Source: CAYRNR01 sp964425605 (lineage in GTDB: Bacteria > Myxococcota_A > UBA796 > UBA9615 > CAYRNR01). From it: 64,000 bases of DNA. Under the pieces are notes generated by a model. That model was not told the origin of the DNA, did no database searches, and worked only from the letters and a program-made list of their open reading frames with translations. Made by a program: the position numbers and the translations under genes. Below are positions 1 to 9,877 of this stretch, piece by piece; within the stretch, counting starts at the first letter, position 1; every line of letters begins with the position of its first letter. Location of the stretch: positions 1-64,000 of the forward strand of contig CAYRNR010000026.1 in NCBI GenBank assembly GCA_964425605.1, written 5' to 3'.

Positions 1-340
<340 letters not shown>

Positions 341-362
341 TGCCTTGTCTCCTACGCGCTTG

Positions 363-653
363 TCAGTGCTCGATGATGGCCAGGATCTCGTCGGCGCGGA
401 TGATCAGGTGATCGTCGCCGTCGAGCTTGATCTCGTCGCCCGAATACTTGGCGAAGAGGATGCGGTTCCCGATCTGGACCGGGGGGGCCATCCGCTCGCC
501 GCTGTCCAGGAGCCGTCCATCGCCCACCGCGATGACCTCTGCCTCCTGGGGCTTCTCCTTGGCCGTCTCGGGGATGATGATCCCGCCGGCCGACTTGGTC
601 TCGCTCTCGACCCTCTTGACCAGGATGCGGTCGCCAATCGGTTTCAGCTTCAT
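363..653 (-). CDS. groES: Co-chaperonin GroES
   Basis: This 96-residue protein is the GroES lid of the GroEL chamber. It begins MKLKPIGDRILVKRVE, has the mobile loop around SAGGIIIPETAKEKPQ (residues about 20-37) and ends with the family-typical ILAIIEH. A TTG six bases upstream would add two residues, but the ATG at 651-653 has an AGGAGG six bases before it and gives the standard GroES length, so I chose it. It is the first gene of the leftward groES-groEL pair and faces away from dnaK across a 297-bp regulatory region. Confidence 0.96.
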   Translation of the reverse strand: MKLKPIGDRILVKRVESETKSAGGIIIPETAKEKPQEAEVIAVGDGRLLDSGERMAPPVQIGNRILFAKYSGDEIKLDGDDHLIIRADEILAIIEH

Positions 654-724
654 GTCCAACCTCCTTGGTTCCTTGTCGCCGGAGCCGCCCCGCTGGCACG
701 CCCCGGGAGTGTTTGCAGGGAGTG

Positions 725-753
725 GAAATAATCACGGCCGAAACCCTGTCAAG
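725..753 (-). promoter_or_regulatory. groESL promoter, matched to the dnaK promoter
   Basis: On the minus strand the segment reads CTTGACAG, ten bases, then GTGATTA followed by TTTCC. TTGACA (747-752) is a full -35 match; the -10 lies at GTGATTATTT, with TATTTC at 16-bp spacing. The same CTTGACAG-N10-GTGATTA pattern occurs at 841-865 facing dnaK. It lies about 70 bp upstream of groES. The shared pattern implies one sigma factor or regulator for both chaperone operons; that inference is untested. Confidence 0.7.
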
Positions 754-840
754 CCCAGCGCGCGATTCAACACCCACGTTGTGCGCGGTCACGCGCGCGT
801 GAGCCGACAAACGGGTTGCGTCGGCCACATTCCCCCTTTT

Positions 841-869
841 CTTGACAGCCATTGGGGGGTGATTAGGTT
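841..869 (+). promoter_or_regulatory. dnaKJ promoter, matched to the groESL promoter
   Basis: The plus strand carries CTTGACAG (841-848), ten bases, then GTGATTA (859-865) and GGTTT. TTGACA is a perfect -35 and TAGGTT (864-869) a -10-like hexamer at 16-bp spacing. The two boxes and their spacing are identical to those of the divergent groESL promoter at 725-753, while the ten bases between differ. The start codon of dnaK is about 80 bp downstream. Confidence 0.7.
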
Positions 870-950
870 TGCCCCAGCGAACGGCCGGGAGGCCGCCAGA
901 CGCCCCACAGAGAGCCCCTGAAAGGGCCAGGGCGGTAGGAGAGACGAGAC

Positions 951-2921
<1,971 letters not shown>

Positions 2922-2937
2922 TCCTCTGAATCCCATC

Positions 2938-2967
2938 CGGCGGCCGGTCCGCGAGGGTCGGCCGCCG
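2938..2967 (+). other. Hairpin between dnaK and dnaJ
   Basis: Inverted arms CGGCGGCCG (2938-2946) and CGGCCGCCG (2959-2967) are perfectly complementary over 9 bp with a 12-base loop. It begins 16 bp after the dnaK stop and lies 34 bp before dnaJ. No T tract follows, so a classical terminator is unlikely; it may protect the 3' end of dnaK RNA or reduce read-through into dnaJ. Confidence 0.5.
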
Positions 2968-3001
2968 TGGTGCGTTCTACGGCGAGCCGTACGAGGACCC
3001 G

Positions 3002-4135
3002 ATGGCCGACAAACGCGACTACTACGAGGTGCTCGGGCTGGAGAAATCCGCGGCCGCTGCGGAGATCAAGAAGGCCTACCGCAAGTCGGCGCTCAAGTAC
3101 CACCCCGACCGAAACCCCGACAACCCGGCCGCGGAGGAGAAGTTCAAGGAGGCCTCCGAGGCCTACGAGGTCCTCTCCGACGAACGCAAGCGCGGCCTGT
3201 ACGACCAGTACGGCCACTCCGGGCTGTCCAACGCGGGGTACCAGGGGTTCTCGGGCGTCGAGGACATCTTCTCGTCCTTCGGCGACATCTTCTCCGATCT
3301 GTTCGGCTTCGGCGGCTTCGGCGGCTTCGGCGGCGGCGGTCGCCGCGGCGGTCCCACCCGCGGCCGGCACATCGAGCAGATCATGCAGATCTCGTTCAAG
3401 GAGGCCGCCTTCGGCGTCACCCGCGAGGTCGACGTCCACCGCGAGGAGCTCTGCCCGGCCTGCGACGGCAGCGGCGCAGCCGCCGGCACCGGCCCCACCA
3501 CCTGCTCCACCTGTGGCGGCGTCGGTGAGGTGATCCACCGCCAGGGTGGCCTGCTCCAGATCCGCACCACCTGCCCCGCCTGCCGCGGCGCCGGCTCCAA
3601 GATCGAGACGCCGTGCGACGAATGCCACGGTTCCGGCCGCGTGCCCGAGGCCGTCAAGGTCAAGGTCGAGGTCCCCGCCGGCGTGGAGCGCGGCATGCGC
3701 ATCCGCTTCGCCGGCAAGGGCCTGCCCGGTGGCGGCGGCGGCCCCCCCGGCGACCTGTACATGGTCCTCGACGTGGCCGGCCACGAGCTGTTCGACCGCC
3801 AGGGCAACGACGTCACCTGCCAGATCGAGGTGGGCTTCGCCCAGGCCGCCCTCGGCGCCGAGGTGGAGGTCCCCACCCTCGACGGTTCTCGGGTCCTCGA
3901 GGTCCCGGCCGGCACCCAGTACGGCGACGTCCTGCGCTTCCGCAGCGAGGGTATCCCCCGTCTGCGCGGCGGCGGCCGCGGCGATCAGCTGATGCAGATC
4001 CTCGTCAAGGTCCCCGAGCACCTGACGACCCGCCAGCGCGAGCTGCTCGAGGAGTTCGCCGAGATCGAGGGGTCCGAGGTGAGGCGGGGCAAGGGCGGGG
4101 CGTTCAAGTCGCTGTTCGACAAGCTCAAGGCTTGA
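3002..4135 (+). CDS. dnaJ: Co-chaperone DnaJ (Hsp40)
   Basis: The 377-residue protein stimulates DnaK ATPase and delivers unfolded clients. Its J domain (residues about 1-70) contains YYEVLGLEKSA and the essential HPD tripeptide in KYHPDRNPDNPAAEEKF. A Gly/Phe-rich segment (FGFGGFGGFGGG) follows, then the zinc-binding domain with four CxxCxGxG motifs (CPACDGSG, CSTCGGVG, CPACRGAG, CDECHGSG), and the C-terminal substrate domains. The architecture is that of full-length type I DnaJ. It lies downstream of dnaK and is probably cotranscribed. No GrpE gene is present in the window. Confidence 0.97.
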   Translation: MADKRDYYEVLGLEKSAAAAEIKKAYRKSALKYHPDRNPDNPAAEEKFKEASEAYEVLSDERKRGLYDQYGHSGLSNAGYQGFSGVEDIFSSFGDIFSDLFGFGGFGGFGGGGRRGGPTRGRHIEQIMQISFKEAAFGVTREVDVHREELCPACDGSGAAAGTGPTTCSTCGGVGEVIHRQGGLLQIRTTCPACRGAGSKIETPCDECHGSGRVPEAVKVKVEVPAGVERGMRIRFAGKGLPGGGGGPPGDLYMVLDVAGHELFDRQGNDVTCQIEVGFAQAALGAEVEVPTLDGSRVLEVPAGTQYGDVLRFRSEGIPRLRGGGRGDQLMQILVKVPEHLTTRQRELLEEFAEIEGSEVRRGKGGAFKSLFDKLKA

Positions 4136-4190
4136 TCCCGCAGGGAATACCCCTCCCCCATTTTGCGTTCTTCCCTTTCCTCGTGCACCC

Positions 4191-4218
4191 TTGCGCGTCG
4201 TGCGCGGTGATCTAGATT
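4191..4218 (+). promoter_or_regulatory. Probable promoter of the Bat operon
   Basis: TTGCGC (4191-4196), a 16-bp spacer and TAGATT (4213-4218) form a plausible sigma-70-type promoter in the 107-bp gap between dnaJ and the MoxR gene. The predicted leader is short and ends with GGGAG before the start codon. No other promoter is evident before 12.3 kb, consistent with one transcript for the overlapping genes. Confidence 0.5.
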
Positions 4219-4242
4219 TGGCCGCGCGCGTGGGAGATGACG

Positions 4243-5232
4243 ATGAGCGACGACAGACTCGCCAAGATCGAAGAGGCCGTGAAAGCCCGGTACGGGTTCG
4301 TCGCAGCCCTCAAGCAGGAGCTGAACCGGACCATCGTGGGCCAGGCCTACATGCTCGACCGGCTGGTCCTGGGGCTGCTGTCCGACGGCCACGTGCTCGT
4401 CGAGGGGGTGCCCGGGCTGGCCAAGACCCTGGCCGTGAAGACCCTGGCCCAGGCCACGGGGTGCAGCTTCAACCGCATCCAGTTCACCCCCGACCTGCTG
4501 CCCGCCGACCTCATCGGCACACAGATCTACCGGCCGCAGACGGGCCTGTTCGAGACCAAGAAGGGCCCGATCTTCTCCCAGGTGGTCATCGCCGACGAGA
4601 TCAACCGCGCCCCGGCCAAGGTCCAGTCCGCCCTGCTCGAGGCCATGGAGGAGCGCCAGGTCACCATCGGTGAGGAGTCCTACATCCTCGACAAGCCGTT
4701 CCTGGTGCTCGCGACCATGAACCCCATCGAGCAGGAGGGCACGTACTCGCTGCCCGAGGCCCAGGTGGACCGCTTCATGCTCAAGCTGAGCATCGACTAC
4801 CCCACCAAGGCCGACGAGATGGGCATCATGGCCCGCCACGCCCAGGGGTTCCCCGAGGTCAAGGCCGTGGTCACCCCCGAGCACGTGCTCGACGCGCGCC
4901 AGGTCGTCGAGGTCATCCACCTCGAGGAGCGGCTGCTCGAGTACATCGTCGATCTGGTCCACGCCACCCGCGACCCGGCCGGCGCCGGGCTCGGGGAGCT
5001 GGCCGGGATGATCCAGTTCGGGGCGAGCCCCCGCGCCGCCATCTACCTGCAGAAGGGCGCGCGGGCCCAGGCCTTCATCTCCGGCCGCGCGTTCGTGATG
5101 CCCGAGGACGTCAAGGCCGTGGCTCCGGAGATCCTGCGCCACCGCATCCTGCTGAGCTACGAGGCCGAGGCCGAGGACGTGTCCACGAACGAGGTGGTGG
5201 CTCAGCTGCTCAACTACGTACCGGTGCCCTAG
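4243..5232 (+). CDS. MoxR-family AAA ATPase
   Basis: This 329-residue AAA+ protein belongs to the MoxR family, chaperone-like ATPases that work with VWA-domain proteins encoded beside them. It has the family's Walker A GVPGLAKT near residue 55, Walker B VIADEINRAPAKVQSALLEA, and the LVLATMNPIEQEGTYSLPEAQ sensor-1 stretch, followed by the AAA lid domain. An ATG six bases upstream (4237) sits directly against the GGGAG ribosome site, whereas the ATG at 4243 has correct spacing, so I chose the latter. It heads a seven-gene operon and is followed by a DUF58 gene after 6 bp. Confidence 0.93.
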   Translation: MSDDRLAKIEEAVKARYGFVAALKQELNRTIVGQAYMLDRLVLGLLSDGHVLVEGVPGLAKTLAVKTLAQATGCSFNRIQFTPDLLPADLIGTQIYRPQTGLFETKKGPIFSQVVIADEINRAPAKVQSALLEAMEERQVTIGEESYILDKPFLVLATMNPIEQEGTYSLPEAQVDRFMLKLSIDYPTKADEMGIMARHAQGFPEVKAVVTPEHVLDARQVVEVIHLEERLLEYIVDLVHATRDPAGAGLGELAGMIQFGASPRAAIYLQKGARAQAFISGRAFVMPEDVKAVAPEILRHRILLSYEAEAEDVSTNEVVAQLLNYVPVP

Positions 5233-5238
5233 ACGACG

Positions 5239-6114
5239 ATGATCCCAGCCGACGTCATAGCCCGGATCCGCAAGATCCACATCAAGACGTCCCACCAGGT
5301 GGACGACCTGATGGCGGGCGACTACGTCAGCGTGTTCAAGGGCCGGGGCATGGAGTTCGAGCAGGTGCGCGAGTACGCGCCGGGCGACGACGTGCGCAAC
5401 ATCGACTGGAACGTCACGGCGCGCTCCCAGACGGCGTTCGTCAAGGAGTTCCGCGAGGAGCGGGAGCTGACGGTGATCCTGGCGGTGGACGTGTCCGCGT
5501 CCCAGGACTTCGGCACGGCCGAGGACTTCAAGCAGGACCTGGCGGCGAAGTTCTCCGCGGCGGTGGCGTTCACCGCGATCCGCAACAACGACAAGGTCGG
5601 GCTGATCCTGTTCTCGGATCGCATCGAGACCTACGTCCCGCCGAAGAAGGGTCGCGGGCACGTGTGGCGGGTGATCCGCGAGATCCTCACGACGCGGGCC
5701 GAGGGGCGCGGCACGGACATCGCCGGGGCGCTGGCGTTCCTCAACAACGTGGCGCGGCGGCGGGTCGTGGTGTTCCTGGTCAGCGACTTCCTCGACGAGG
5801 GGTTCGCCAAGGTGCTGCGCGTGACGCGCGCCCGGCACGACCTGATCGCGGTGAGCATCACCGATCCGAGGGAGCTGGAGCTGACCCCCATGGGGCTGGT
5901 GGAGCTGGCCGACGCCGAGACGGGCGGCTGGGCCATGGTCGACACCCTCGATCCGAGGTTCCGCAGGGCCTACGCAGCAGCAGCGCGAGCGCGGATCAAG
6001 GACCGCCAGGACCTGCTCAAGGGCTGCGCCGTGGACGAGATCGCCCTGACCACGGACGAGGACTGGGTCAAGCCGCTGGTGCGGTTCTTCCGCATGCGGG
6101 AGCGCCGCCGATGA
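5239..6114 (+). CDS. DUF58 / VWA-like protein of the Bat operon
   Basis: This 291-residue cytosolic protein has the DUF58 signature GRGMEFEQVREYAPGDDV followed by RNIDWNVTARSQ, and a VWA-like fold with the metal-site motif DVSAS (VILAVDVSASQDF). DUF58 proteins almost always follow MoxR ATPases and are thought to be their client or partner. The stop overlaps the next gene's start as ATGA, pointing to translational coupling. No transmembrane segment is evident. The biochemical role is not established for the family. Confidence 0.9.
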   Translation: MIPADVIARIRKIHIKTSHQVDDLMAGDYVSVFKGRGMEFEQVREYAPGDDVRNIDWNVTARSQTAFVKEFREERELTVILAVDVSASQDFGTAEDFKQDLAAKFSAAVAFTAIRNNDKVGLILFSDRIETYVPPKKGRGHVWRVIREILTTRAEGRGTDIAGALAFLNNVARRRVVVFLVSDFLDEGFAKVLRVTRARHDLIAVSITDPRELELTPMGLVELADAETGGWAMVDTLDPRFRRAYAAAARARIKDRQDLLKGCAVDEIALTTDEDWVKPLVRFFRMRERRR

Positions 6115-7085
6115 GATGGGCAGTCTTCGGGGCGCTGATCGCGGTCGCGATCGGCTGCGGTTCCGGGGCAGACGTCCTCGACGAGCGCCCCGATCTGGTG
6201 GTGCGCGCCACGGTGGATCGCTCCCTGGTCCACACCGGCCAGGACTTCCTGTACACGGTGGAGCTGGACTGGGGTGAGGGGATCACACCGTTGATCCCGG
6301 AGTTCGGTCGCCAGATCGAGGGATTGAGCATCACCGAAGAGCGGATGCAGGGCCCCGACGAGATCGACGGCCGGCAGACCCAGCTGTTCCACTATCACCT
6401 GCTCGCCAATCGCGCGGGCTCCTACGAGCTCCCCGGGGTCGAGGTGAGCTACGTGGACGCCAAAGGCACCGGCGGCAGCGCCGTGACCGAAGCGATCCTG
6501 GTGGAGGTCTCCGAGCCACCGCCGGAGTCCGAGACCGACGGCCCGCCCATCCAGCTCGACGAGCAGCTGCGCGACATCGCCGCCCCGAAGCCGGTGCGCG
6601 ATCCCAACGTGGCGCTGTGGCTGCTGATCACGGCCGTGGTGTTCGTGGTGGCCGCCGGGGTCTGGATCTGGATGTCGCGGCGCCGCTGGGCCGCGCCACC
6701 GCCACCGCCGATGCCGTTGCCGGCCCACGAGCTGGCGCTGCAAGACCTGCGCAAGCTGAGGGACTCGGGGCTGCTGCAGCAGGGCCAGACCCAGCGCTTC
6801 GCCTACGAGCTCAGCGGCATCTTCCGCAACTACCTGGGGCGGCGGTTCACGTTCCCCGCGACCGAGTGGACGACCACGGAGATCATGCAGGGGCTGCCCG
6901 AGGACCTGCGGTCGGTGCGCCGCGAGGACGACATCCGCCGCGTCCTCGACGCCACGGACCTGGTCAAGTACGCGGGCCGGCCGATCACCGCCGATGAGAT
7001 GGAGGACCTGGCCGACGTGTGCGAGGGGCTGGTCACCGAGACCGGCAGCCACCTAGAACTCCAGGCCTCGGACGAGGTGGCCTAG
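6111..7085 (+). CDS. Membrane-anchored BatD/DUF4381-like protein
   Basis: The 324-residue product starts with a hydrophobic signal and a possible lipobox (AIGC, Cys16), then an extracytoplasmic beta-rich domain of about 150 residues resembling the start of BatD proteins. A transmembrane helix follows near residues 168-188 (LWLLITAVVFVVAAGVWIWM), and then a cytosolic helical domain (LALQDLRKLRDSGLLQQGQ through DATDLVKYAGRPITADEM) resembling DUF4381. That domain normally sits between the DUF58 and VWA genes in such operons, as here. The start overlaps the DUF58 stop (ATGA) and the next gene begins immediately after its stop. Confidence 0.75.
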   Translation: MRWAVFGALIAVAIGCGSGADVLDERPDLVVRATVDRSLVHTGQDFLYTVELDWGEGITPLIPEFGRQIEGLSITEERMQGPDEIDGRQTQLFHYHLLANRAGSYELPGVEVSYVDAKGTGGSAVTEAILVEVSEPPPESETDGPPIQLDEQLRDIAAPKPVRDPNVALWLLITAVVFVVAAGVWIWMSRRRWAAPPPPPMPLPAHELALQDLRKLRDSGLLQQGQTQRFAYELSGIFRNYLGRRFTFPATEWTTTEIMQGLPEDLRSVRREDDIRRVLDATDLVKYAGRPITADEMEDLADVCEGLVTETGSHLELQASDEVA

Positions 7086-8087
7086 ATGCGCGTGTGGCAC
7101 CTCGACGATCCGTACTGGCTGCTCGCCCTGGCCCTGGTGGCGCTGGTGGGGGTGCTGGGCGTGCTCCGCGCCGGCAGCGCGCGTATCCGCTTCCCCCACC
7201 TGGGCACCGTGCGCGCCGCGGGCGGCTCGGTGGGGTTCGTCCGCCGCTGGTTGCCGCTGGCGCTGCGCATCGCCGCGGCGCTGCTGATGGTGTGGACCCT
7301 GGCGAGGCCCCAGGGCGGCAACAAGATGGTGGAGGTGACCACCGAGGGCATCGACATCGTGCTGACCGTGGACAGCTCGGGCTCCATGGAGGCGCTGGAC
7401 TTCTTCGTGGGCGGTGATCGCGCCACGCGGCTGCAGGTAGCCGCCCAGGTGGTGGCCGACTTCATCGATGGCCGGGGCAACGACCGCATCGGCCTGGTGG
7501 TGTTCGGCTCCGAGGCCTACACCCAGTGCCCGATGACCACCGACTACGCCATCCTCAAGATGCTCGTGGGCGACATGCGCATCGGCATGGCCGGGGACGG
7601 CACGGCCATCGGCGACGCCATCGGGGTGTCGGTGCAGCGGCTCAAGCACCTCGAGAGCAAGTCGCGGATCATCATCCTGCTCACCGACGGCCGCAACCGC
7701 CAGGGCCTGCTCGAGCCGGCGCAGGCCGCGGCCATCGCCCGGGCCGAGGACATCAAGATCTACACCATCGGCGTGGGCACCGAGGGCGAGGCGCCGTTCC
7801 TGGTCAACGGCCTGCTCGGCCCCAAGCTGATGTACAAGCCCGTGGACCTGGACGAGGCCACCCTGAAGATGATCGCCGAGACCACCGGGGGGGCCTACTT
7901 CCGCGCCACGGACACCGACGCGCTGCAGCAGGTCTACGACACCATCGACGAGCTGGAGAAGACCAAGATCGAGACCGTGGAGCACGTGGACTACCACGAG
8001 GCGTGGAGCGGATACCTGCTCGCGGCGCTGATGTTGCTGCTGGCCGAAGTGATCCTGGTCAACACCCGTTTGAGGAAGGTGCCGTGA
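7086..8087 (+). CDS. batA: VWA-domain membrane protein BatA-like
   Basis: A 333-residue inner-membrane protein with an N-terminal helix (YWLLALALVALVGVLGVL), a second near residues 57-75, a VWA domain carrying the metal-site motif DSSGS in VLTVDSSGSMEALDF, and a C-terminal helix (YLLAALMLLLAEVILV). This topology, helix pair-VWA-helix, is typical of BatA/BatB (aerotolerance) proteins. VWA proteins act by metal-dependent protein binding. The stop codon overlaps the next start (TGATG), so the two VWA proteins are probably made in fixed proportion. Confidence 0.85.
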   Translation: MRVWHLDDPYWLLALALVALVGVLGVLRAGSARIRFPHLGTVRAAGGSVGFVRRWLPLALRIAAALLMVWTLARPQGGNKMVEVTTEGIDIVLTVDSSGSMEALDFFVGGDRATRLQVAAQVVADFIDGRGNDRIGLVVFGSEAYTQCPMTTDYAILKMLVGDMRIGMAGDGTAIGDAIGVSVQRLKHLESKSRIIILLTDGRNRQGLLEPAQAAAIARAEDIKIYTIGVGTEGEAPFLVNGLLGPKLMYKPVDLDEATLKMIAETTGGAYFRATDTDALQQVYDTIDELEKTKIETVEHVDYHEAWSGYLLAALMLLLAEVILVNTRLRKVP

Positions 8088-9877
8088 TGACGATCTTCGG
8101 CATCGACTTCGCCCACCCGATCTTCCTGGCGCTGGCCATCGTCATGACGCCGGTGCTCGCGGCGTTCTACATCCACGCCTTCCGCACCAAGGACCGGGTG
8201 ATGGCGCGCTTCGCGCGGCCCGAGCTGTTCCGGCGGTTGCTGCCCGACGTGAGCCGGCCCCGCCAGGTGCTCAAGGCGGTGTTCGTGGTCGTCGCGGTGG
8301 TCGCGGTGCTGGTGGCCCTGTCGAGGCCGCGGTACGGCTACGAGTGGGAGGACATCGAGCGCAAGGGCGTCGACATCGTCGTGGTGCTGGACCTGTCCAC
8401 GTCCATGCTGGCCGAGGACGTGGAGCCCAACCGCCTCGAGCGCGCCAAGCGCGAGCTGGCCGATCTGCTGGGCATGCTCGAGGGCGACCGCCTGGGCCTG
8501 GTGGCCTTCGCAGGCACCTCCTTCGTCCAGTGCCCGCTGACCGTGGACTACCGCGCCTACCAGCTGTTCCTCGAGTCCCTGGATCCGCGGATGATGCCCG
8601 TGCAGGGCACGGACCTCGGGGCCGCCATCGCCACGGCGGTGCAGACCTTCGACGAGGAGAAGCTCAGCTCCAAGGCGATCATCCTGATCAGCGATGGCGA
8701 GGACAACGAGGGCCGCGGCCTCGAGGCGGCCGAGCAGGCCAACGAGCTGGGCATCAAGATCTTCGCCATCGGCGTCGGCGGCGAGGACCCCGCGCCCGTG
8801 CCCGATCTGCAGCGGGGCGGCAACCGGCGGGACAAGGCCACCGGCGAGGTGATCCTCACGCGCTTCGACGAGGAGGGGCTCAAGCGCATCGCCCTGGCCA
8901 CGGGCGGCGGCTACGAGCGCTCCACCACCGGCGACATGGACCTCGACGCCATCTACGGCCAGGACATCAAGCAGGGCATGGAGGCCTACGAGATCGCCAC
9001 CAGCCGCTCCCAGAACTGGCGCGAGCGCTTCCAGTGGCCCCTGGGCCTGGCGCTGATCCTGCTGGTGCTGGAGAGCCTGCTGCCCGAGGTGCGGCGGCGG
9101 CGGCGGACCACGGCGCTGTTGCTGGCCGTCGGGCTCGGCCTGAGCCTGCCCGGCCCAGCGGCCGCGGCCTGGCGCAACCCCTTCGCGCCCTCGCCCCTGC
9201 GCCAGGGCATGCACGCCTACGAGTCAGGGGAGTACACCGAGGCGCTCGAGCACTTCCACCGGGCCCAGCTCGACCGGCCCGACGACCGCCAGCTCGAGTT
9301 CAACATCGCCGACACCTACTACCGCATGGCGGACTACGAGGCCGCGGAGCTGTCCTTCGGGCGGGTGCTGTCCATGGGCACCGGCGACGACGGGCTGGCC
9401 CAGCAGGCCCACTACAACCTGGGCAACACCCTGTACTACCAGGGCCGCCTGGAAGAGGCGGTGACCGCGTTCGAGCGGGCCGTGGAGCTCGATCCCGACG
9501 ACGAGGACGCCCGCCACAACCTCGAGTACGTGCGCGAGGAGCTGAAACGCCGCCAGGAGCAGGCCCAGCAGCAGCGCGAGCAGCGCGAGCAGCAGCGCCA
9601 GCAGCAGCCGCCCCAGCAGAAGCAGCAACAGGAGGAGAAGCAACAGCAGCAGCAGCAGCAGTCCGCCGAGCAGGCCGAGGAGCAGGAGGCCCAGGAGCAG
9701 GACATGATCAACGTGGATCCCACCCGCGAGGCCGAGGACGACGAGCCCTCGGTGGAGGGTCCACCGCCGGTGCAGCTGACCCCGGAGGAGGCCGAGCGCC
9801 TGCTCGACGCCCTGGACGAGCGCCGCCCGGACAACATCCGGCCGCAGCGCCGCAAGCAAAAGGAGAAGGACTGGTGA
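8087..9877 (+). CDS. batB: BatB-BatC fusion: VWA domain plus TPR and Gln-rich tail
   Basis: The 596-residue protein joins two functions usually on separate genes. Residues 1 to about 340 are a second BatA/B-type membrane VWA module with DLSTS (VVVLDLSTSMLAEDV). From about 360 onward it continues into a periplasmic TPR region with signal-like spacer (LLLAVGLGLSLPGPAAAAW), TPR units ALEHFHRAQLDRPDD and YYQGRLEEAVTAFERAV, a long Gln/Glu-rich low-complexity stretch (about residues 485-540) and an acidic end, as in BatC. No stop or frameshift separates the halves. It overlaps both neighbours by a few bases. Confidence 0.85.
   Translation: MTIFGIDFAHPIFLALAIVMTPVLAAFYIHAFRTKDRVMARFARPELFRRLLPDVSRPRQVLKAVFVVVAVVAVLVALSRPRYGYEWEDIERKGVDIVVVLDLSTSMLAEDVEPNRLERAKRELADLLGMLEGDRLGLVAFAGTSFVQCPLTVDYRAYQLFLESLDPRMMPVQGTDLGAAIATAVQTFDEEKLSSKAIILISDGEDNEGRGLEAAEQANELGIKIFAIGVGGEDPAPVPDLQRGGNRRDKATGEVILTRFDEEGLKRIALATGGGYERSTTGDMDLDAIYGQDIKQGMEAYEIATSRSQNWRERFQWPLGLALILLVLESLLPEVRRRRRTTALLLAVGLGLSLPGPAAAAWRNPFAPSPLRQGMHAYESGEYTEALEHFHRAQLDRPDDRQLEFNIADTYYRMADYEAAELSFGRVLSMGTGDDGLAQQAHYNLGNTLYYQGRLEEAVTAFERAVELDPDDEDARHNLEYVREELKRRQEQAQQQREQREQQRQQQPPQQKQQQEEKQQQQQQQSAEQAEEQEAQEQDMINVDPTREAEDDEPSVEGPPPVQLTPEEAERLLDALDERRPDNIRPQRRKQKEKDW

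Noticed and set aside
689..704. Sigma-54 promoter from TGGCACG at 690
   Set aside because: After four bases the sequence is GGGAG instead of TTGCW; the -12 GC is missing.
654..950. CIRCE (HrcA) operator between groES and dnaK
   Set aside because: No TTAGCACTC-N9-GAGTGCTAA or close variant is present; the repeated GAGTG/GGAGTGT words are direct, not inverted, repeats.
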